Of a stretch of DNA of 64,000 nucleotides, positions 56,877 to 64,000 are shown piece after piece. Position 1 is the first letter of the stretch. Every line of letters begins with the position of its first letter. The notes under the pieces are model-generated. The model had not been told where the DNA came from, did no database searches, and saw only the letters and a program-made list of their open reading frames with translations. Source of the stretch: JAENVU01 sp963756815 (GTDB lineage: Bacteria; Actinomycetota; Acidimicrobiia; IMCC26256; JAENVU01); the NCBI GenBank assembly GCA_963756815.1, contig CAVWPR010000048.1:285657-349656 (forward strand), in the 5' to 3' direction. Both the position numbers and the translations under genes were made by a program.

Positions 56877-58503
56877 GTGGCGTCGCGATGGCTGACGGCG
56901 CACGCGGTGGAGATGGCGTTCGTCGCGGTGGTGGCCGGCTGGCTCGCGTACGTCCTGCACCTGGCCCACGGGCGCTACTCCTTCTGGTCCGACGACCTGT
57001 CCGTGATCCGCCAGGGCGAGTCGTGGAAGCACGTGCTCCGGCCCTACAACGGTGCGCTGAGCGCCACGAGCCTCGTCCTCGACCGACTCGCCGCCGAGGT
57101 CGGACACCTGTCGTTCACGCCGTTCATCCTCGCGGGCGTCTCGAGCCTGGCCCTGGTCTCGGTCAGCTACTTCTTCACGACGAAGCGGCAGTTCGGCGCC
57201 TGGCTGGCGGCGATGCTGGCGATGCCGCTGCTCTGGTTCCACGGGACGACCCTGCGGCCGGCGAACCTGAACCATCTGCTGGCGCTCGTCGGGGGGATTG
57301 TCTGCGCCGCCGCGCTCAACCGAGGGCGGCGGGCCGACGCGGTGCTCGCCGCTGGCCTTGCGTTCTCGCTGCTGTCCGCCGGCGGCGGTCTGGTCGTCGC
57401 CGGTGCATGCCTGGTGCACAACGTCCTGGTGCGCCCGCCGGTCCGGCGCTGGTTGGCGGTCCTCGTCCCGCTCGCCTTCTACGCCGTCTGGTACGTGGTG
57501 GTGAACCCGTCGGCGAGGAAACCGGACGCGCCGGGTGCGGCGCAGGCCGCCCGCCTCGTGCGGGACCTCGTCCTCGCGCCCTTCTACCAGGTCGGCTTCC
57601 ACCGCACGCCGCTCGCGGTGCTGCTCATGATCGCCTTCCTCGTGTGGGGCGCGTGGCAGCTCCGGGGAGGGCTCGCCGACGGAGCGAACTTCATCAGCTG
57701 GACCGTCGCGCTCGATCGGCTGGGGCGTCGCACTCGTTCAGAGTCGCGGCTCGACTGCGAGCGCCGAGCTCTTCCGCTACGGCTTCGTGGCCCTCGGCTT
57801 CGCGTTGTTGGCGGTCGTTCCGCGCCGCCCGATCCGTTGGCCGGCGGCGATGTCGGCGAACCGCAGCGTCTGGGCGCTCGCGGCGGCGGTCATCGTGGTC
57901 GGCTACGCAGGCCTCCGCGCCCACGACGCCCGGCCCGATCTGCAGAACGATGCCCGCAAGTACGCGGAGCTCGGGCGCAAGGCGCGCGGCACGATGCTCG
58001 TGCTCAGCCTCGGCCCAGATGTCATCCCTGACGACGCGCCGATCACCTTTTCGCGGTGGGTGTCCCGCACGGCACGGCCGGCGAGGTCCGCGAGATGGTC
58101 GAGCGGTTCGGGACCCGCTACCACGCGAACCGCAGGACGATCGACCGGGTGCTCGTCGACCAGCGCATCGCGGACTCGCGGGTGATCGGCCCGGGACCGG
58201 GGCCGAAGACCTGCCGGCCGCTCACGGCACCTGTGAACGTGCGACCGACGTCGTTCCGCGAGGAGGAGCTCGGTCAGCTCCTGCCCGAACGAGATCCGGG
58301 CGCTGGGCCCGATCGCGTACCAGCTGTGGTCGCCGAAGCCGTTCACTCTCGAGGTCCGCCGATTCGGCCGCCGGTGGGTCCCGATGCGCGACGTCGCCTC
58401 CGGTACCAACGTCGGGGTCACGCTCCCGGTGCTGAACACGTCCACGCCCTGGCAGATCCGGGCCCCGGGCGCGTGCCTCTTCGCCTACGGCACCGGGGGC
58501 TGA
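56877..58503 (+). CDS. Polytopic membrane protein (GT-C-like), frameshifted
   Basis: Integral membrane protein of about 540 residues with ~9-10 helices (e.g. MAFVAVVAGWLAYVLHL, FILAGVSSLALVSVSYFF, LLMIAFLVWGAW). The first outer loop has FWSDDLSVIRQGESW; paired acidic residues there resemble GT-C glycosyltransferases, which would suit the sugar genes that follow. The C-terminal part is a soluble domain ending APGACLFAYGTGG. Three indels break it, near 57710, 58050 (within a T run) and 58287. An ATG at 56863 plus a further indel is an alternative start. Assignment to GT-C is tentative. Confidence 0.6.
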
Positions 58504-58548
58504 CGGGGCGGCCGCGGCGGCCCTGACGGACCTCTGACGGCCAGGCGG

Positions 58549-58554
58549 TACCAT
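58549..58554 (+). promoter_or_regulatory. Possible -10 TACCAT of the amino-sugar operon
   Basis: TACCAT lies 49 nt before the aminotransferase ATG, which has TTGGAGGATG upstream as ribosome site. A short leader is expected. Confidence 0.3.
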
Positions 58555-58603
58555 TCCGGCCGGCAGGCACGAGCGACTCTCGTGGGTTGGAGGATGCAGT
58601 CTG

Positions 58604-59757
58604 ATGGGCCCCGTGCCGTTCAACGACCTCCGACGCCACTGGGCGCCCCACGCCGATCGCCTCGAGGCGGCGGTCCAGCGCGTGGTGCGCAGCGGGTGGT
58701 ACCTCCTGGGCCCCGAGACCGAGGCCTTCGAGTCCGAGTTCGCCGCTTCTGCGACGTGGCGGGCTGCGTCGGCCGTGGCCAACGGGACCGACGCGCTCGA
58801 GATCGCGCTCCGGGCGCTCGGGTGCGGACCGGGCGACGAGGTCATCGTGGCGGCCAACGCGGGGATGTACGCGACCACCGCGGTGCCTCGCCATCGGCGC
58901 CATGCCGGTGTTCGCCGACGTCGACCCGGGATCGCTGCTCCTCGTCCGCCGACGTCGGCGCGCCGCGCTCGTGACGCCGAGCACGGGGCCGTCGTGGCCA
59001 CGCACCTCTACGGGAACGTCGTCGACGTCGACGCGCTCCGGCGCATCGCTCCCACCCGGTCATCCCCGATCGTCGAGGACGGCGCGCAGGCGCACGGCGC
59101 GTCGATCGACGGCCGGCCGGTCGGATCGCTCGGCGACATCGCCGCGTTCAGCTTCTACCCGACGAAGAACCTCGGCGCGCTGGGTGATGCCGGTGCGGTC
59201 GTCTCGAACCGGCCCGAGCTCCTCGAGCGGGCGCGGCGCTGCGCCAGTACGGATGGGAGTCGCGCTACGTGGCCACGGTCCGCCGGGCGGCCGGAACTCG
59301 CGGATCGACGAGATGCAGGCGGCCGTGCTGCGCGAGTTCCTGCCCGTGTGTCCCGAGCGCAACGACCGGCGCGCGCGGTGTCCGTCCGCAGTACGTGCGA
59401 GGCGCTGGGCGACCGCCTCACGTTCGTCGACGCCGGACGACCCGCGGACCGCGTCCGGCGACGCACCTCTGCGTGGTCCGGCCGCCGGACCGCGATCGAC
59501 TCCGGGCGGACTCGTCGCCGCCGGGGTCGGCTGCGAGGTCCACTACCCGGTCCCCGACCACCGGCAGCCGGCGCTCCAGGGCCGCCGCTTCCGGCACGAC
59601 GACCTCGCCGAGACCGAGCGCGCCTGCGCGCGAGGTGCTCAGCCTCCCGTGCTTCCCCGAGCTGCGCGACGACGAGATCGAGCGAGTCGTCGACGCGCGT
59701 GAGGGACCACGTGACGGCGCCGACGCGAGCCGCCGCCCCGACGACGCTCGCGCGTGA
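58604..59757 (+). CDS. fdtB: DegT/DnrJ/EryC1 sugar aminotransferase (FdtB/QdtB-like), frameshifted
   Basis: PLP-dependent aminotransferase that adds the amino group to a dTDP-keto-sugar. The start VPFNDLRRHWAPHADRLEAAV, ANGTDALEIALRALG, VVATHLYGNVVDV, VEDGAQAHGA and the PLP-lysine segment FSFYPTKNLGALGDAGAV are typical of the FdtB/QdtB group (3-position transfer). The end CFPELRDDEIERVV is also standard. Several one-base insertions and deletions (e.g. near 58890, 58990, 59250, 59380, 59460) scatter it over three frames. Its TGA overlaps the GTG of the glycosyltransferase. Product position is inferred from the neighbouring ketoisomerase. Confidence 0.72.
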
Positions 59758-60720
59758 CACCGCGGCCGACGACGGCTCACCGTCGTCGTCCCGGTCTACA
59801 GCAACGCGGCGACGATCCCGCCCTGCTCGACGGCTCGCCGCGCGTCGAGCTCCCCGCGGGCGTCGAGTGCCGGGCGGTCTTCGTCGTCGACGGCAGCCCG
59901 GACCGGTCCGAGGAGATCCTGCGAGTCGTGCCTCGCGACTGGGCCCTGCCGGCCACCCTGGTGGTCCTGTCCCGCAACTTCGGATCGTTCGCGGCGATCA
60001 GGGCCGGGCTCGAGCCCGCCGACGGCGACTACTTCGCGGTGATGGCCGCCGACCTCCAGGAGCCCCCGGAGCTGCTCTCGAGTTCGTGGAGCGGCTCGGC
60101 GCCGGCGACGTCGATCTCGTGCTCGGCCGGCGCGAGGGCGGGCCGACCCGCTTCGTCAGCCGGATCGAGCGCCGGCGCTCTTCTGGCGCTTCTACCGTCG
60201 CTTCGTGCAGCCGACATGCCGCTCGGCGGGGTCGACGTGTTCGCCTGCAACGCGGCGGTGCGCTCGCCGATCCTCGAGCTGGGGGAGGCGAACTCGTCGC
60301 TCGTCGGGCCTGCTGCTCTGGCTCGGCTTCCGGCGCACCACGGTCGGCTACGAGCGCCTGCCGAGAGCCGAGGGCACGAGCGGCGTGGACGCTCGCCAAG
60401 AAGGTCCGGTACCTGTCCGACAGCATCTTCTCGTTCACCGACCTGCCGATCCGCTTCCTGCTCCTCGTCGGGCTGTCTCGGGTGCGTGATCGTGAGCCGC
60501 GATCGCGCGTGGTCGTCGGTGCGCGTGGTGGCTCGAACGTGATCGACGGTCCCCGGCTACACCCCGCTCATGCTCGCGGTCCTGCTTCGTCGGGTTCCTC
60601 CTCACCTTCGGCCTCGGCATCGTCGGGTCCTACGTCTGGCGGACCTACGAGAACACCAAGCACCGACCGCTGACCATCGCGCAGTCCGTCGACCACTTCC
60701 CGGGAAGCCGCCATGACTGA
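59754..60720 (+). CDS. Family 2 glycosyltransferase, frameshifted
   Basis: Inverting GT-A glycosyltransferase of the polyprenyl-phosphate or undecaprenyl sugar-transferase type. LTVVVPVYSNAATIP, the DGSPDRSEEIL metal-loop, LSRNFGSFAAIRAGL and MAADLQEPPELL are recognisable, followed by YLSDSIFSFTDLPIRFLLLVG and a final helix (LLTFGLGIVGSYVWRTYENTK), a DPM1/GtrB-like pattern with C-terminal helices. At least five indels break the frame. It starts within the aminotransferase stop and ends overlapping the next ATG by 8 nt, so it is part of the same operon. Confidence 0.7.
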
Positions 60721-61670
60721 ATCGCGTCGTTCGTCCACCCCCACGGGCATCTGCGAGTCGACCGACGTCGGCGAGGGCACGCGGATCTGGGCGTTCGCCC
60801 ACGTGCTCCCGGGCGCCGTGATCGGCGGGACTGCAACATCTGCGACGGCGTGTTCGTCGAGAACGACGTGGTCGTCGGCGACCGGGTCACGGTGAAGTGC
60901 GGCGTGCAGCTCTGGGACGGCCTGCGGGTCGGCGACGACGTCTTCATCGGCCCGAACGCCACCTTCGCGAACGACCCGTTCCCCCGCAGCCAACGACCGC
61001 CCGGAGCGGTTCGCGGTCACCCGCGATCCACGACGGCGCCTCGATCGGCGCCAACGCCACGATCCTGCCCGGCGTCACGATCGGGCGCCGGGCGATGATC
61101 GGCGCCGGCGCGGTCGTCACCGCCGACGTTCCCGCCAACGCCAAGGTCGTCGGCAACCCGGGGCGCATCATCGGCTACGTCGACGACGCGTCCGCCGAGG
61201 TCGGGCCGACGGCCCGACGCCGCGAGCCGGCGACGCGGTCGGCGCGACGCCGACCTTCCCGGGCGGTGCCGCGGTCGATCGAGCTGCCGACGCACACGCG
61301 ACATGCGCGGGTCGCTCGCCGCGGGCGAGCTCGACGACGTCCTCCCGTTCGTGCCCCGCGCGCTACTTCGTGGTCTTCGACGTGCCGTCGCAGCACGTGC
61401 GGGGCGAGCACGCCCACCACGAGTGCTGGCAGTTCCTCATGTGCCTCGCCGGCTCGGTCACGGTCCACCTCGACGACGGCGCACGCCGCGCCGAGGTCGC
61501 GCTCGACCGCCCGGCCGCGGGCTGCTCGATCCCGCCGATGGTCTGGGCGAGCCAGTTCCGGTACAGCCGCCGACGCGGTGCTGCTGGTGCTGGCCTCGCA
61601 CGCGTACGACGCCGACGACTACATCCGCGACTACGAGGAGTACCTCGCCGAGAAGGCGCGGCCCGCCTGA
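60713..61670 (+). CDS. Fused sugar N-acetyltransferase/3,4-ketoisomerase (FdtD-like), frameshifted
   Basis: Bifunctional enzyme of dTDP-3-acetamido-3,6-dideoxyhexose synthesis. The N-terminal half is a left-handed beta-helix acyltransferase (GEGTRIWAFAHVLPGAVIG, FVENDVVVGDRVTVKCG, IHDGASIGANATILPG, VVGNPGRIIGYV). The C-terminal half is a WxcM/FdtA cupin with RGEHAHHECWQFLMCLAGSV and PPMVWASQF. The same order is known from the FdtD enzyme of Shewanella. Five or more indels break it (near 60830, 60990, 61280, 61365, 61570). Whether the sugar is Fuc3NAc or Qui3NAc cannot be told. Confidence 0.75.
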
Positions 61671-61707
61671 TCGATGCAGCCAGGTCGCTTCCTCCTGGAC
61701 CCGGAGG

Positions 61708-61724
61708 GAGAGCGCGTCGCTCTC
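61708..61724. terminator. Hairpin between FdtD-like and propeller genes
   Basis: GAGAGCG-CGT-CGCTCTC, a perfect 7-bp stem in the 98-nt gap between two convergent genes, a plausible shared terminator though without a T run. Confidence 0.4.
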
Positions 61725-61768
61725 GTCGTTCGAGCTCGACCAACGTCGCATCCTGCGCCTGACGGCGC

Positions 61769-63378
61769 TCAGCCGGCGGCCACCGAGCTGGGACCGGTGG
61801 CGAGGTCGAGGTGCATCGGCACGCCGTCGAGTGTGCTGTCGATCGTGCCGACGAAGCCGGCCACGGTCCCGTGCACGTCGACGGCCCGGAGCCTGCCTCG
61901 CTGGTGACCGGAGAGGCGCACGTCCGCTGCGTAGGTCAGCGAGCCGAACATGCCGCCGGTGTTGGTGACGTGCTCGGTGCCATCGAGCACGTGACCGGGC
62001 TCGTCGGCGAAATGCCGGTAACTGACCGCGATGTCCACGGTCGTGCCCGTGGTGGTGGCTCGGACGACGACGCGTCCTGACGCCCGGCCGCGCCGTGAGC
62101 GGGGGAGCGCGGGGTCGGGCGGGGTGAAGCCGGCCACGCGTGGCGCCCAGCGTGCCGTCGGCACGACGGTGGAGCGCGGCGCCCGGCCCACCGGCGCGCC
62201 AGGGAGGGTGTCGACCACGATGCGCGTGCCGGCGTCGGAGGCCCCGGCGGCCGACGCAGTGCGGGTCTCCCAGTACGCGACGCGCCGGCCGTCCGGGTTC
62301 CAGTTCGGGATCATCCGACCTTCCCAGCCTGCGGCGGGCGAGTCCGGGTTGAGCCGGGTGCCGAGCAGTCCACGCTGCTCCGCTCGGGCGTCGATGACCC
62401 ACGGTTCGAGGAGTTCGTCGCGGTACCGGAGGAAGAACGCGAACGTGAGCGGGGCGAGCGAGTTGGCAAAGAGGTTCGGTCGGCGGATCCGGGCGAGCGG
62501 CTCGAAGATCTTCGCGGTGCGGGCGCTGCCGATGGCCCAGAGCCCGGACCGGGGCGACTGCTCGGCCGGCTCCTCGTAGTCCGGGTAGTACGTGAGGCGC
62601 GTGACCTTGCCGGTACGGAGGTCGACCTCGAGATCGTCGGGATTCGCGGCCTCGGGACCCTCGACGAACGCAGAGATCACCACGTGCTTGCCGTCGGGTG
62701 TGAAGTCCTTCAACTCGCCGCGGGTCGAGACCGCTCGTACCTGCGCCAACCGGTAGTGATCGCCCGCGCGACGCAGCTCGGCGACCGATGCGACGAACAC
62801 CGGGTCACCGCTGACGTCCTTCCGCACCTGGGTGAATGCCACGTGGTGACCGTCAGGGGCGGCGCGGAACTCACGTTGCGGCTGGACCACCGCTGCGTCG
62901 ATGGGGATCTCGATGGGGACGAGTCGTGCACCCGCGCAGGACTCGACGTTGGGCGTGCACTCGAGGACCGCATGGCGGCCGTTGGTGACCGGGCTCTGGT
63001 TGCCGACGCGCACCAGGATCCGCCTGCCGTCGGGCAACGGGATGGGCTTCATGAGCGGGGGGTCGCCGGGCGCGATCGCGCAGGTGAGGCACGCGAAGCC
63101 GGAGCCGTCGGGCCGCACCCGCACGATCTGCATGCCGGGGAAGTCGGTCGAGCGCGCCGAGAGGACGAGGGACGAGCCGTCGGCGGTCCACCACGGCAGC
63201 TGGGCGTCGTGCACCGATGGGGGCAGCGGGACGACCGCCGAGGTGACCCGGAGGGTGCGCTCGTGTGCCCGCCGGCGGGCGCGGTCGCCGCGACCGGCGT
63301 GCACCACGCGAGCACGGCCGCGGCGACGCCGAGGATCGCCACGCGGGCACTTCGCCGTCGGGTGGTCGGGCCCGGCAT
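61769..63378 (-). CDS. Secreted TolB-like beta-propeller protein, one frameshift
   Basis: Exported protein of about 536 residues. The ATG at 63378 begins a signal peptide (RVAILGVAAAVLAWCTPVAA). After a frameshift near 63255-63285 the mature part shows repeated propeller strands: LPWWTADGSSLVLSAR, FRAAPDGHHVAFTQV, DFTPDGKHVVISAF and IPNWNPDGRRVAYWETR, the PD40/TolB pattern. A C-terminal beta-rich domain follows. CTCAIAP and CTPNVESC may form disulfides. TACGCT lies 6 nt before the ATG. It converges on the FdtD-like gene. Role unknown; possibly an extracellular binding protein. Confidence 0.72.
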
Positions 63379-63433
63379 CTCCCGAGCGTACGGGCTGGAG
63401 GACTGCCGGACCGGTTCGGTCTCACCCTCCCGG

Positions 63434-63439
63434 TACCCT
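63434..63439 (+). promoter_or_regulatory. -10 hexamer TACCCT of dgt
   Basis: TACCCT ends 7 nt before the GTG start of dgt, again in the leaderless arrangement. Confidence 0.45.
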
Positions 63440-63446
63440 CGACGAC

Positions 63447-64000
63447 GTGGGTCACGAGCCGAGCGAGCGGGAGCAGCGGTGGGCCGGCACCATGGCCGGT
63501 CACGGCGAGGGACCGGTGCGGCGGGCCCACGTGGACGCCGACGCGAAGCTCGGCCGGGTACAGGGATTCGACCGTGGCGCGCGAGAGGCGGTCGAGGACG
63601 AGGTGCTCGCGCCCGGTGCCACCCGCGCCCGCGGCGCCGGCCACCGGGCCGCCGCCGAGGAGCCCGACGAGTGGCGAACCTGCTTCGAGCGGGATCGCGA
63701 CCGCATCCTGCACGGGACGTCGGCATTCCGACGGCTGGCGGGCAAGACGCAGGTCTTCATCTTCCCCGAGGATCATCAGCGCACGCGGCTCACCCACGCG
63801 CTCGAGGTCGCCCAGGTGGCCACCGGCATCGCGCGGGCCTGCCGGTTGAACGTCGCGCTCACCGAGGCGATCGCGCTGGGCCACGACTGTGGGCACGGCC
63901 CGTTCGGCCATGCCAGCGAGGACGCGTTCACCCCGTACGTCGACGGCGGCTACGACCACGCGGTGTGGGGGGCCGACGTCGTGCTCGCATCGTTGAACCT
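63447..64000 (+). CDS. dgt: dGTPase-like HD-domain triphosphohydrolase (3' end outside window)
   Basis: HD-superfamily dNTP triphosphohydrolase that trims dNTP pools. 184 residues are visible and the frame is open to the last base. A variable head (~1-85) precedes the core: FERDRDRILHGTSAFRRLAGKTQVF, RTRLTHALEVAQVA (first metal His) and LGHDCGHGPFGHASEDAF (HD motif). The GTG at 63447 follows TACCCT. In actinobacteria dgt usually precedes dnaG, which may lie just beyond the window. Confidence 0.9.
   Translation, partial: MGHEPSEREQRWAGTMAGHGEGPVRRAHVDADAKLGRVQGFDRGAREAVEDEVLAPGATRARGAGHRAAAEEPDEWRTCFERDRDRILHGTSAFRRLAGKTQVFIFPEDHQRTRLTHALEVAQVATGIARACRLNVALTEAIALGHDCGHGPFGHASEDAFTPYVDGGYDHAVWGADVVLASLN

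Noticed and set aside
61708..61724. GAGAGCG-CGT-CGCTCTC as a third TetR operator
   Set aside because: The GAGAGC half-sites are 5 nt apart instead of 3, and it lies between convergent genes, so it is more likely a terminator hairpin.

Overview
The window is high-GC DNA with Arg/Ala-rich coding sequence. Its gene order is typical of Actinobacteria: rne-rplU-rpmA-obg-proB-proA ... nadD-LCP-rsfS, leuS-comEA-comEC-holA-rpsT-lepA-hemW-hrcA-dnaJ-rsmE and phoH-ybeY-corC-era ... uppS-recO-glyS-ppdK ... dgt. A BldD regulator, an F420-type LLM oxidoreductase, a TIGR03086 (mycothiol-linked) protein and a caa3-type oxidase cluster also fit. I infer an actinobacterium outside the classic Streptomyces/Mycobacterium groups, most plausibly class Acidimicrobiia. 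That placement is an inference, not something the sequence proves.

Layout: 0-5 kb holds RNase E/G (5' end missing), ribosomal proteins L21 and L27, Obg and glutamate 5-kinase. 5-12 kb holds proA, a MoxR/VWA pair, an ACT protein, nadD, an LCP/LytR_C protein and rsfS. 12-21 kb is a patchwork of short transcription units: an unusual hisH-hisF pair, a DinB-like protein, a MOSC protein, an FMN-binding protein, an LLM oxidoreductase, LigD-type PE-POL, a BrkB membrane protein, tRNA-Ala(GGC), and a TetR/epimerase pair with two palindromic operators. 21-40 kb is core: leuS, competence genes, holA, rpsT, lepA, hemW, hrcA with a CIRCE-like operator, dnaJ, rsmE, bldD, phoH, ybeY, corC and era. 40-47 kb is a cytochrome oxidase cluster (subunits II-cytochrome c, I, III, IV, CtaG and two cupredoxins) lying between era and uppS. 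47-54 kb holds uppS, recO, glyS, a J-domain/RDD membrane protein, ppdK and a hydrolase. 54-63 kb is the accessory part: a secreted dimethylformamidase-like/Calx-beta protein, a multi-spanning membrane protein, a 3-amino-3,6-dideoxyhexose cluster (FdtB-like aminotransferase, GT2 glycosyltransferase, FdtD-like fused acetyltransferase/ketoisomerase) and a secreted beta-propeller protein. The window ends inside dgt.

Two window-wide points matter. First, many clearly functional genes carry single-base indels (proB, LCP, brkB, corC, ctaD, subunit IV, cupredoxin, J-RDD). They become very dense between 54 and 62 kb, which suggests residual long-read assembly error, although real decay of the sugar locus cannot be excluded. 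Second, many genes have a TAnnnT hexamer 6-9 nt before the start codon, which predicts widespread leaderless transcription. I saw no CRISPR array, IS element, integrase or prophage.
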